This document shows, one piece after another, positions 1 through 7,750 of a stretch of DNA of 64,000 bases (its first letter is position 1; every line of letters starts with the position of its first letter). The DNA is from Verrucomicrobia bacterium IMCC26134. Its GTDB lineage: Bacteria; Verrucomicrobiota; Verrucomicrobiia; Opitutales; Opitutaceae. A program made the position numbers and the translations under genes. The notes beneath the pieces were generated by a model that saw only the letters and a program-made list of their open reading frames with translations, was not told the origin of the DNA and did no database searches. Location of the stretch: assembly GCA_000972765.1 (NCBI GenBank), contig CP011265.1:1907501-1971500 (forward strand). Direction: 5' to 3'.

Positions 1-494
1 TCCCCACCAAGCCCGACGAAGTGTGGGTCACCGATATCACCTATGTCGAAACCGGCGAAGGCTGGTTATACTTGGCCGGAGTGCTCGACCTTTATAGCCG
101 CCGATTGATCGGCTGGGCCATGTGATCGAGCCTGGAGACAGCGCTCCCGCTGGCCGCCCTGCACATGGCCTTGCGAAAACGCCGGCCGGGCGCAGGCCTG
201 CTTCATCACTCGGATCGTGGCTGTCAGTATGCCAGCGCAGCCTATCGCTCCACCTTGTCCGGCCACGGTTGCATCGCCTCCATGAGCCGCCGGGGTAACT
301 GTTACGACAACGCTACAATGGAGTCGTTCTGGAGCACGCTCAAACATGAGCTGATCTACCGCCGCCGCTTCGCCACCCGCAGCGAAGCCACCACCGCCAT
401 CTTCGACTACATCGAGAGCTTCTATAACCGAATACGCCTTCACTCGTCCCTCGGCTTTAAAAGCCCCCTCGACTACGAATCCAACCTCAACTAA
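1..494 (+). pseudogene. IS3-family transposase OrfB, partial and nonsense-mutated
   Basis: The C-terminal part of a DDE transposase with an rve-type integrase core. The acidic residues are visible in VTDITY (D), HHSDRG (D) and NATMESFW (E), with the IS3 signature SRRGNCYDNA between the last two. The reading frame enters from the window edge and is interrupted by TGA at 123-125; the homologous codon in the next copy is GGA (Gly), so a single G-to-T change inactivated this copy. An apparent ORF that restarts at 165 is only the remainder. The C-terminus (residues FYNRIRLHSSLG) is the usual IS3 end. Confidence 0.85.
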
Positions 495-519
495 CAAAAG
501 TAAAATCTAGCCCAACTAG

Positions 520-544
520 TGTCCGTTTTATCGGGGGAAGCCCA
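520..544 (+). repeat. Right terminal repeat of IS3 copy 1
   Basis: The sequence begins TGTCCGTTTTATCGGG and ends GGAAGCCCA. It matches 1600-1625 apart from one extra C there. Its reverse complement starts TGGGCTTCC, as expected for the partner left repeat, which is not in the window. The element is inferred to end at A544 because the next bases belong to a different part of the element (orfA). Confidence 0.6.
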
Positions 545-547
545 GCG

Positions 548-835
548 TTTCGTCAGCAAGCAGTGCGCATGTGGAAGCAAAGCGGGAGGTCAGCGGAGCT
601 AACTGCCCGGGAACTGGGAATCAGTGTGTTTCAGCTCTACGACTGGAATCGGACGGGGCAGCCAGCCCGGGCCGCCGGGCTGGCTGCCCCGTCCGATAGC
701 AAGGAGGTGTTGCAGGCCGAGAACGAACGACTGCGGCAAGAGCTGGCGAGGATCACCGAGCAGAGGGACATCCTAAAAAAAGCTGCGGGCATCCTCTCCG
801 AACCATCGCACAGAAGTATACCTGGATTAAAGTGA
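548..835 (+). pseudogene. IS3-family transposase OrfA, 5'-truncated
   Basis: Encodes the HTH_Tnp_1-type DNA-binding protein of IS3 elements. Visible are the start of the family pattern (FRQQAVRMWKQSGRS), a helix-turn-helix (ELTARELGISVFQLYDW) and a leucine-zipper-like helix (EVLQAENERLRQELARITEQ). The first few residues are missing because the frame begins at the junction with copy 1. It ends at TGA 833-835. An apparent GTG start at 563 exists but is internal to the conserved domain. Confidence 0.75.
775..782 (+). other. Programmed -1 frameshift signal (A7G)
   Basis: Seven A residues followed by G near the end of orfA. IS3 elements use A6-7G slippery runs here to make the OrfAB fusion transposase by -1 frameshifting. 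The site is intact although the downstream orfB is dead. Confidence 0.6.
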
Positions 836-1574
836 TGCGTCCGAACACCCAATCATAGCGATGTTCGAGGTGCTGACAGTCTCTCGGTATCCCGAGGCAC
901 GTATTAGAGTCCGCTGGTGACTGCTGGTCCTGCACAAGCCGAGGCGGTAGGCCGCAACCACTTGGCCTGATTAATGAGGGAAAATGGGCTGAAATGCCGG
1001 CGAGCCCGCAGGTATCGGGTGCGAACGGCCGATAGCGCCCACGACTATGCCATCGCCCCAAACCTGCTATCCACGGCAACCGTCCCGACCAAGCCCGACG
1101 AGGTGTGGGTCACCGACATCACCTATTTGGAAACAGGCGAATGCTGGTTATACTTGGCGGAGTGCTCGACCTTTATAGCCGCCGTTTAATCGGCTGGGGC
1201 ATGGGATCGAGCATGGAGACGGCGCTGCAACTGGCCGGCCTGCACATGGCCCTGCGCAAACGCCTACCGGGAGCGAGTCTACTTAATCATTCGGATCGTA
1301 GCTGCAGGATGGCAGTGCAGCCTATCGTTCCGCCCTGGCCGGCCACGGTTGCATCTCCTCCATGAGCCGCAGGGGTAACTGCTACGATAACGCCACTATG
1401 GAATCGTTCTGGAGCACGCTCGAACACGAGCTGATCTACAGCGTAGCTTCGCCCTTTCGTAGCGACGCCACCACCGCAATCTTCGATTACATCGAGAGCT
1501 TCTACAACCGAACTCGCCTCCACTCGGCTCTTGGCTACAAAAGCCAGCTCAACCACGAAGCCAACCTAAACTAA
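836..1574 (+). pseudogene. IS3-family transposase OrfB, multiply frameshifted
   Basis: The remnant of the catalytic protein is spread over at least three frames. The part with VTDITYLETGE lies in one frame (to about 1160). A one-base loss relative to copy 1 (GGCCGG to GGCGG) moves [12 protein letters not shown] and the HSDRS region to a second frame. Another one-base loss near 1306 moves the SRRGNCYDNATMESFW block to a third frame, which ends at TAA 1572-1574. The 5' part (840-970) has several stops. All catalytic blocks are recognisable but no protein can be made. Confidence 0.85.
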
Positions 1575-1599
1575 TAAACCATAACTCACGCCCAAGGCG

Positions 1600-1625
1600 T
1601 GTCCGTTTTATCGGGCGGAAGCCCA
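1600..1625 (+). repeat. Right terminal repeat of IS3 copy 2
   Basis: Nearly identical to the right end of copy 1 (520-544), with one extra C in the GGGCGG run. Homology between the copies stops right after this point, marking the edge of the element. Confidence 0.6.
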
Positions 1626-1911
1626 AACTGCGTCTTGTCGTATCATCCAAAACGCATCCCGCTTCTGCCGAGTAATCCCGCCGCGATTACCTAAAAAAGA
1701 CTCATGCACCGCCCCCTACCTCGGATTACCCCAAAGACAACCTCACCGTCTGAACTTCAATCGCTGAATCGGGTTTAACGCCGCTTCATTCTTAATAAAT
1801 TAGCTAACCGTTTCTGCCATACTCGAGCTTGAAACCATTACGGGCGAGGTAGCAGATCATCGCACATTATAGGGGGGCATAATTCATCCAATGTAAAACG
1901 TCCGGATGTGC
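1626..1911. other. Intergenic region between IS remnant and secretion operon
   Basis: About 286 bases with no supported gene, tRNA or convincing terminator. It follows the 3' end of gspM, where other organisms may carry further secretion genes such as gspN or gspD. No residual similarity to such genes is visible. Confidence 0.5.
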
Positions 1912-2466
1912 TCAAGGAACCGCTGGAAGTGCTACAGTGTTAGGCTTGCGAATTAGTTCAACCGAGGCGATCCGGAGGTTTAAGTTTAGCATGCCGACGG
2001 CACCACGATCGCCCTGTATGGATAGTTCCTCGAGCCCTAGATAGGGAGCACGGGATGCGAGCTCCTGATAGAACCGAAGAACTGCAGACATGTCAGCCTT
2101 ACGTGCCGATACGAGCACGGTATGAACGGCAAACTGCGCCGAGCCTTGCGTGCGTGGTGGCTCGGTATTCACAGCCAAACCGGAACGCTTTGCCATCGAC
2201 ATGATTTCGGAGACCAAAAAGGTCGCGTCGTGAGTCTTGGTGGAGTCCAGCTTACTCGCTGCCTCCGTAGCCAGTTTTTCAATGGTCTCGCGATTAGCTA
2301 GCCAGTTCGCCTGAGTGGCTAGCTCTGCTCCGGCGGCTTTAAATTCAAGCCGCGTTTTACCCAGATGCGCTCCTGCTGAAGAGAGCCAGATTATGGCAGC
2401 AAGCATGATGAAACCAATGACAAGGAGCTTTTCCCGAAGCAGTTTACTAAAGAACCAAGCTTTCAT
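1912..2466 (-). CDS. gspM: Type II secretion protein GspM-like
   Basis: 184 residues with a short cytoplasmic N-terminus, one membrane helix (about residues 13-32) and a periplasmic part with a coiled-coil stretch (about 35-75) followed by a ferredoxin-like half. This is the bitopic plan of GspM/PilO proteins, which pair with GspL at the inner-membrane platform. Similarity is structural and positional rather than motif-based. It is the last gene of the eight-gene secretion operon, and its ATG overlaps the gspL stop by four bases (ATGA at 2463-2466), indicating translational coupling. The next downstream feature is the IS remnant. Confidence 0.65.
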   Translation of the reverse strand: MKAWFFSKLLREKLLVIGFIMLAAIIWLSSAGAHLGKTRLEFKAAGAELATQANWLANRETIEKLATEAASKLDSTKTHDATFLVSEIMSMAKRSGLAVNTEPPRTQGSAQFAVHTVLVSARKADMSAVLRFYQELASRAPYLGLEELSIQGDRGAVGMLNLNLRIASVELIRKPNTVALPAVP

Positions 2467-3593
2467 TGTGAACCTCCCTTGCGAAACGCGTCCGCCTTGA
2501 ATTCGATAGCGAGCACAAAGCTAGTCACCCCGTCACGAGAGCGGACTTCGCGGGTTTTAACTTCGGCCAAAGCGGGTAAGGCCTTGAGCGCAGTGGTATA
2601 GGTGCTAACATCTTCCGCATTACCTGCCTGGGCCTCGATCTCAATGCCGCGAAGGCCTCGTGTGACAGTGCGTTGGAAAACGACCGAATCGGGCCGGCTG
2701 GGATTTATTTCAGATAACATTTCAAAAGGCATGAGACGCTTTTCGCTGAGTTCACCGATACGATTGGCCAGTGCTTGAGCGGTGTCTATTTGTTCGACGA
2801 TTGGAGCCTGTTGCTTGACTTGCGCTACGCGACGGTAGGTTTGCCAACGCAGAACCGCCGCCCCCAACTCTATCATTGAAGCGAGTGCGAGCAATGCGGC
2901 CGTGGCAATCAAAGCGCGCCAAAGCCAAAGATCGCGAACAGCGGAGCGCCGACGCGACGCTAGAAAATCAGGATCACGAATGTCGGCCGTTTCTTGCCAG
3001 CCAGGGGGAATTGCAGGGAGTGCGGTATTTCCTGCGTTAAAAGTTAACACTCCCCCGAGAGTTACTTGGCCGCTAATTGGTCCCTCGATAATTTGCACGC
3101 CGGTTTCTGTAGGTAGTCCGGAGCGGTCACGTATCTCGGCTAAAAGCTCGTCAGCGTCCGACGCCGCACCGGTTCGAATGACAACAAACGAGGGGAGCAA
3201 TTCACCTGGGAGCCATGCGAGGGCGATGAGTCGAGTTTCACTCGTGTGTAAGCGTATAAGCCCGGAGGGGCTGCTGGATGGGGCTTCACACAACGCTACA
3301 AATTCCGGAGTCACCAAGGTCGCGGCATCCCAGCCCTCTACCTCAACCGCCGCAAAGCGACGCCTGTAGGCTCCATAAACCAACGCCGAAGCGCCATCAA
3401 TCGACGGAATTGAACCGAAATACAGCTGTTCGGGAGGGAAAGGAGACATCCCTTCGAGCGCTAATTTAATCTGGGGGGCGAGCGGTTCTCCCGGCAAGAG
3501 CGTCACTTTGCGAACAAAGAAACGATCGCCGTCCACCAAGAGCAAAGGCGGCGGCGGTGGGGAAGCTGGTAGGAAGCGCGTAAACACGGACAT
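2463..3593 (-). CDS. gspL: Type II secretion protein GspL-like
   Basis: 376 residues. The N-terminal cytoplasmic part (about 15-215) resembles the actin-like GspL/PilM domain that docks the secretion ATPase. One membrane helix lies at about 224-247, then a coiled coil and a ferredoxin-like periplasmic domain of GspL/PilN type. A run of prolines at residues 11-16 precedes the domain. The gene sits between gspK (9 bases) and gspM (four-base overlap). The assignment rests on architecture and operon position; a PilM-PilN fusion would be an equivalent description. Confidence 0.7.
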   Translation of the reverse strand: MSVFTRFLPASPPPPPLLLVDGDRFFVRKVTLLPGEPLAPQIKLALEGMSPFPPEQLYFGSIPSIDGASALVYGAYRRRFAAVEVEGWDAATLVTPEFVALCEAPSSSPSGLIRLHTSETRLIALAWLPGELLPSFVVIRTGAASDADELLAEIRDRSGLPTETGVQIIEGPISGQVTLGGVLTFNAGNTALPAIPPGWQETADIRDPDFLASRRRSAVRDLWLWRALIATAALLALASMIELGAAVLRWQTYRRVAQVKQQAPIVEQIDTAQALANRIGELSEKRLMPFEMLSEINPSRPDSVVFQRTVTRGLRGIEIEAQAGNAEDVSTYTTALKALPALAEVKTREVRSRDGVTSFVLAIEFKADAFRKGGSQ

Positions 3594-3601
3594 AGGGATA
3601 G

Positions 3602-4786
3602 TCAGGAGGATGGATCAGAATCGGCAGGTGCTACGGGTAAAGGCGGAGGTGCACTGTCGAAAGATAATTCAAGAATCTTGTATGGATATTTCAGTTTTTC
3701 CTCCGTAGCTGCGACGGAGGCTCCTGAACTTGTGGCGACAGTAGTCGATGAGCTTGGCGTCGCTGGTTTGGCCGCACTTGCGGCTGCATCGCCCACAGCC
3801 TCTGTATCGGATGATGGACCTTCGGCGGGCGTTGAATTAGGCAATGCTACTTTAGGATCCACTGCGACCAATGCATTCAACCGGAGCGTAGCCGCGCCTT
3901 CTTTGAGTGATATGATGATACGGAGCAGTTTAGTTTCAGAATCGAGACCGGTCAAATCGACCTTGGGGCCGATGAGTTTGCTCACGTCTTCATTGTCTCT
4001 GAACCATGGCGGGGCGCCTGCAGGCCGTGAACCTTTTCCTGATTTGTAATTGGTCAGGGTGCTGGTTTGAAACTCATCCCATTTATGCATCGCCAGCCAG
4101 CCTGGAGTGATCGCGTTGATATTCGAATTAGTGAAACGGTAGAGTGAAACGTTTTCGTGTAGAGCAACGCCAAATGGCGTCAGGGCTCCGTTCTCATCGT
4201 AAACGTAATCTTTGGCTAGCGCAACGGCTCGTAATTCATCCCATGATCGTAAGCTGCGCAGGGGTGGCTTGTGCGGCAAAGCAGACCGCTCATAGCGGGA
4301 AGCCTCAGCCTCGATGTCCTGCGGAACATGGCTCGACTTCATCCACGTATATAAACCGTCCGAGAACTTGCGGGCATCATGGTCATCCAGCCCAAGCGCT
4401 TGAGCTAACAGTAGCATATCATCGAAATTAAGTCTTGGGAGCGAAATGCGTCCTGATTCGTCTTGAAAGGTGAACGCCACGTCCACGCCTGCCCGAGGAC
4501 CCTCCCCGGCATAGGAATAGGGATCGATCCAACCCTGTTCAGGGACATGCAGTTTTCCGTCATCAATTTCGCTTACCTCAGCCATGACGGATAACGCAGT
4601 CTCAAGCGCAGCATAGGCGTCGTCTTTGAGACGGTCCCTGTCCGCGCTACGGGTTGCCAGCACCAACTCGACTTCGCTGGTCTCCATGAACTTCACTAGC
4701 ATCAGCGAGGCAAGCATGAGAGTAATAAGCACGACCACGATTACAGAACCGCGATGACAAGCCTTCGACTGTCGGTTACTTGTCAT
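3602..4786 (-). CDS. gspK: Minor pseudopilin GspK
   Basis: 394 residues. The N-terminus has a short basic leader, then a prepilin peptidase site in HRG/SVIVVV and a hydrophobic helix (about residues 14-34). The glutamate at +5 is absent, which is normal for GspK. The large globular part carries typical GspK blocks (DESGRISLPRLN, NINAITPGWLA). The C-terminal 80 residues are Ser/Ala/Pro-rich and probably disordered. In known systems GspK caps the pseudopilus with GspI and GspJ. The start ATG shares one base with the gspJ stop (TAATG). Confidence 0.85.
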   Translation of the reverse strand: MTSNRQSKACHRGSVIVVVLITLMLASLMLVKFMETSEVELVLATRSADRDRLKDDAYAALETALSVMAEVSEIDDGKLHVPEQGWIDPYSYAGEGPRAGVDVAFTFQDESGRISLPRLNFDDMLLLAQALGLDDHDARKFSDGLYTWMKSSHVPQDIEAEASRYERSALPHKPPLRSLRSWDELRAVALAKDYVYDENGALTPFGVALHENVSLYRFTNSNINAITPGWLAMHKWDEFQTSTLTNYKSGKGSRPAGAPPWFRDNEDVSKLIGPKVDLTGLDSETKLLRIIISLKEGAATLRLNALVAVDPKVALPNSTPAEGPSSDTEAVGDAAASAAKPATPSSSTTVATSSGASVAATEEKLKYPYKILELSFDSAPPPLPVAPADSDPSS

Positions 4787-5496
4787 TATGAGCGGGTGGC
4801 TCCTTCGCCGTGGACCGGAATCTGCACCGTGCGCTCCAGTGATAGTTTTCCATGGGCAAAACGGACACGAAGTCGTTGTGGCAATGAATAGGTTCCGTCT
4901 GATTCACGCTTGGGTTCTTCCAGCAGCTCCCAGCGCTTAAAACTCGTATCGTAATACTCCCAACCCAGCGAAACCACGAATGGGGAGATCACGGTCACCC
5001 GGGGGGCTTCCTGATCACGGTTTACCTCAAGTCGTGATTGCCAGCCCAGCTCCAAACCACCGCGTTGTCCGACACAAAGAGAGAGTTCAACATCCGGCAG
5101 GGGTGCTTCAGGCCAGGCGAGGAGCCTGCTACCCTCTGGTAGCGTGAAGACGAGCTTCGGTTCGTTACCACCTGAATCCTGTTTGACCTCGCGAACGGCC
5201 AAACCGTCGGCGGTAGCGCCGATCGACGCAGCCTCCAATAACTCCTCGATGTGGGTTGTGACCGCGCGTGCGTGCTGCGCGAATAGACGTTCATTACGAC
5301 CTTTCCCCCAAGCCTCCGCCATTGAGAATACAAAAACATTCAGTGCGACGAGAAGCGATCCTAGCAATGCCAGAGCGAGCAAAACCTCGAGCAATGTGAA
5401 TCCCTTGGTGTTTCTTCTGCGGACTCGTAAGTGACCTACGCCAGCAGTCAGGCGGAAAATATAATCGAGTAAGTGAATCGAGGAGTTGGCTTTCAC
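4786..5496 (-). CDS. gspJ: Minor pseudopilin GspJ
   Basis: 236 residues. A class-III signal is present after a long leader of about 32 residues: cleavage at KG/FTLLEVLLALALLG with Phe+1 and Glu+5. The remainder is a pilin-like globular domain. It lies between gspI and gspK in the standard minor-pseudopilin order and overlaps both neighbours by a few bases. The long leader is unusual; an alternative later start would need a non-ATG codon. Confidence 0.85.
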   Translation of the reverse strand: MKANSSIHLLDYIFRLTAGVGHLRVRRRNTKGFTLLEVLLALALLGSLLVALNVFVFSMAEAWGKGRNERLFAQHARAVTTHIEELLEAASIGATADGLAVREVKQDSGGNEPKLVFTLPEGSRLLAWPEAPLPDVELSLCVGQRGGLELGWQSRLEVNRDQEAPRVTVISPFVVSLGWEYYDTSFKRWELLEEPKRESDGTYSLPQRLRVRFAHGKLSLERTVQIPVHGEGATRS

Positions 5497-5975
5497 TGCA
5501 TCGCCTCCCTTGTTTTCTTCATCCGATTGCGAGCAGACGCCACTCGTTCATCGTGCTCAGCCTTGGTCGACCAAGTAGGCCGCAGCAGGCGGAGTGTGGT
5601 GGTGCGATGCTGGAGTTCGCCGCTACCTGAAACCGGCGGCACTTCCACCTCTAGAGTCACATCGAACAAATCACTGACCGCGCTCGGGGTGATCGTAGCG
5701 CGCCAGCGTGCGGTGCGGCCGTCGGGTAAAATGACATCGCTTCCGCTTTCGGCTTTGGTGCGTTCGGGTTCGGCGAGCAAGGCGACGCGAGCCCAGTGAA
5801 AATCATCCTGCGATCCATCCATTTTGCGGAGGGCATCGTGCGTCATCAGTAAATTAACATAAGCCGAACCCAATGCGACGGTGGCTACTGCGAGTATTGC
5901 GAGGGAAACCAAAACCTCAATGAGAGTAAAACCTCGACGGTTTCCCATGGATGACCTTGGGCTCAGCGGCATCAT
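5493..5975 (-). CDS. gspI: Minor pseudopilin GspI
   Basis: 160 residues from the start chosen here. Prepilin cleavage at RRG/FTLIEVLVSLAILA, with Phe+1 and Glu+5. I chose the ATG at 5975 because it overlaps the gspH stop as ATGA (5972-5975); the frame is open further upstream to 6014, but that would add residues unlike a pilin leader. The C-terminal third is Arg/Lys-rich and possibly disordered. It overlaps gspJ by four bases. Confidence 0.85.
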   Translation of the reverse strand: MMPLSPRSSMGNRRGFTLIEVLVSLAILAVATVALGSAYVNLLMTHDALRKMDGSQDDFHWARVALLAEPERTKAESGSDVILPDGRTARWRATITPSAVSDLFDVTLEVEVPPVSGSGELQHRTTTLRLLRPTWSTKAEHDERVASARNRMKKTREAMQ

Positions 5976-6526
5976 TTGCGTTCGTCTCCTTCCGGCAACG
6001 GGGCCGCCGTCCATGGATCGATCGCATAGACGTTGCGCGCTTCGCCGCGTCTCACCTGAACTCGCACCGGATCGCAGCTGCCATCAGGGTAAAACCGCAG
6101 CCGTTTCACTGGGGCCTCTTCCAACTGGCCGCCAATCAACGAGGCCCGCGCCATCTCGGCAGCGACGAGGGTGACCTTTACTGTTTTATTTTCCGGCAAC
6201 ACCTCGACACCCGATTCACCCCACGCAAAGCCTCCGTCGTCCGGGAGGGGACGCAAATCGATGATCGTTCCTTTGGAGACCGCCTCCCCCCGGATGGTTT
6301 GCATCATTTTTAATAGAGCTGTTTCAGGATCTTTCGCCTCGTTCGCCTTGAGCAGTGAAACCGCCCCCCCGACCATCACAGAGCCCAGCAAAGCGAGCAG
6401 GGCCAGCACGAGCAATATTTCCAGCAGTGTGAACCCAGCCCGGACTGGGCGAGATTCTTGCCGGTTTCCGGATCCACTGGACAGGCGATGCGCCCGCGTC
6501 TGCATGCGTCGCCCGGGTATAGGCAT
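5972..6526 (-). CDS. gspH: Minor pseudopilin GspH
   Basis: 184 residues. The type IV pilin-like signal is at RAG/FTLLEILLVLALLALLG, after a basic leader of about 31 residues. A shorter leader is possible from Met8. The globular part is pilin-like and ends in a charged tail. GspH joins the pseudopilus near the tip. It lies 8 bases downstream of gspG. Confidence 0.8.
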   Translation of the reverse strand: MPIPGRRMQTRAHRLSSGSGNRQESRPVRAGFTLLEILLVLALLALLGSVMVGGAVSLLKANEAKDPETALLKMMQTIRGEAVSKGTIIDLRPLPDDGGFAWGESGVEVLPENKTVKVTLVAAEMARASLIGGQLEEAPVKRLRFYPDGSCDPVRVQVRRGEARNVYAIDPWTAAPLPEGDERK

Positions 6527-6534
6527 GAAAAACC

Positions 6535-6990
6535 TTACCAGTTACCGATATCGTCAGGTGTGTCGGCAACCCTGTCCGAACCCTTGGATAGCAAATCGAA
6601 GCTCCCTTTGTTTTGGGTGCCGGGATAACGGTAAATGTAATCCTCGCCCCAAGGATCGGGGGGGATCTTGCCGCCGCTAACCTCAACGTAGGGACCATTC
6701 CAGCGTTCGCGTCCATTCGGACGTGTTACCAATGCGGATAAACCTTCCGCCGTGGAGGGATAATCACCGTTATGGATGCGATATTGCACCAATGATGATT
6801 TCAATGAGTCCCGGACAAAAATACGTGCCACGGTTTCCTGACTTTGACCGAAGATCTTATCCGTATTGGAAACCGCGAGACCAACCAGTAAACCAAGAAT
6901 GGCTAGCACGACTAGAATCTCAAGTAGGGTAAAGCCTCGACGAGAACGACTCAATGTGGGGCGGGTTTTATATGCAGGGGAATTTAACAT
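6535..6990 (-). CDS. gspG: Major pseudopilin GspG
   Basis: 151 residues from the ATG at 6990. Leader of about 18 residues, then cleavage at RRG/FTLLEILVVLAILGLL. The C-terminal half carries diagnostic GspG blocks: YPSTAEGLSALV, WNGPYV, PPDPWGEDYIYRYPG and a calcium-loop-like end (LLSKGSDRVADTPDDIGNW). The frame extends upstream to 7044, but the extra residues (LLLLPYSF) are atypical for a leader. GspG forms the body of the pseudopilus that pushes substrates through the outer-membrane secretin. Confidence 0.92.
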   Translation of the reverse strand: MLNSPAYKTRPTLSRSRRGFTLLEILVVLAILGLLVGLAVSNTDKIFGQSQETVARIFVRDSLKSSLVQYRIHNGDYPSTAEGLSALVTRPNGRERWNGPYVEVSGGKIPPDPWGEDYIYRYPGTQNKGSFDLLSKGSDRVADTPDDIGNW

Positions 6991-7055
6991 GGTAAAAGAG
7001 TAGGGTAATAAAAGGAGGCGAATGTAACGCACATTGGTCGCCATTGAAGCGGCGC

Positions 7056-7613
7056 CTACTGAGCTGGCGCAGGAGCGGATGGAGGATTTGCAGGTGCGGC
7101 GGTATTCCGCATCGCCCGCCTACGACGAACCTCGGCAGCCACGGTTTGTAGGCGGTTGGCATCAGCCGCGGGATCGGAGTTCGTATTTACCTGAGGTTGA
7201 ATCCCCGCACTGTTTTGGGGCGGTTGGCGCGGTGCAGTTACGACTGCGGGACCGGCCATGATCGTAACGTGCTTGAGCGGGAGTTTGAGACTTTTCCCGT
7301 TCTGCTCGACCTCGAGTTGGTTACTGGAGGCATCGAATTGCTTTACCTTGAATGAGTCGCCCTCCCCTACCCTGAGCCAGCGCGCCTTGTTGGCCGTCGT
7401 GTCGAAGACCGAAAATGAGCTGCCTTCGGCGTCTGAAACCATGCCACGAAATTCGAGCACACTGTTTGTGGTGGCCGCATCAGTGAGGCTTTGTCCTGCT
7501 GCCTGAGAGAAAGGCGATCGGTCGATAAGGTTCTGCAATCCTTCAGCTTTGACTGTTAAAGCAGGAGCAGTGACCAAGGTGCCTAGAATAAGAAGGTGAT
7601 GAGGGTTTATCAC
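7056..7613 (-). CDS. Exported GspC/PilP-like protein heading the secretion operon
   Basis: 185 residues with a GTG start. A signal peptide is followed by a small beta-rich region (about 52-118; FRGMVSDAEGSSFSVFDTT, WLRVGEG, QLEVEQNGKSLKL) and a low-complexity Pro/Ala/Asn tail with a basic patch RRRRAM. In type II systems the first gene is often gspC, whose HR domain has a similar small-beta fold linking inner-membrane platform to secretin, so I read it as a diverged GspC/PilP-like connector. I cannot confirm homology, and there is no clear non-cleaved membrane anchor. The gap of 65 bases to gspG suggests one transcript. Confidence 0.45.
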   Translation of the reverse strand: MINPHHLLILGTLVTAPALTVKAEGLQNLIDRSPFSQAAGQSLTDAATTNSVLEFRGMVSDAEGSSFSVFDTTANKARWLRVGEGDSFKVKQFDASSNQLEVEQNGKSLKLPLKHVTIMAGPAVVTAPRQPPQNSAGIQPQVNTNSDPAADANRLQTVAAEVRRRRAMRNTAAPANPPSAPAPAQ

Positions 7614-7750
7614 GTTGTGAATATTACTTGAACGTATGTGCGATTTTAAGGCTTTGGCAACCTAGACCTAATGACGAAATTACCAACGAAAGGTTTCATC
7701 GTTTCACGTATTAGTTTATGCGTGGAGACTTTCCTTCCTAAAGTTTGAAT

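Larger units (their letters stand above)
1..544 (+). mobile_element. IS3-family insertion sequence, copy 1 (3' part only)
   Basis: The 3' end of an IS3-family element. It holds the catalytic half of the transposase and ends at a terminal repeat whose last bases are CA, as IS3 elements (5'-TG...CA-3') require. The left end lies before the window. A very similar second copy follows at once in the same orientation; the two align at a fixed offset of about 1080 bases up to their right ends. Copy 1 is not functional as read because its transposase frame has a stop. Confidence 0.85.
545..1625 (+). mobile_element. IS3-family insertion sequence, copy 2 (5'-truncated, decayed)
   Basis: A second, more decayed copy of the same IS3 element. 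It lacks its left terminal repeat: sequence goes directly from the right end of copy 1 into the early part of orfA. It retains orfA, the frameshift signal, a heavily broken orfB and the right terminal repeat. The arrangement fits insertion of copy 1 into the orfA of copy 2, which would place the missing 5' part of copy 2 upstream of the window. Deletion of its left end is the alternative. Confidence 0.75.
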
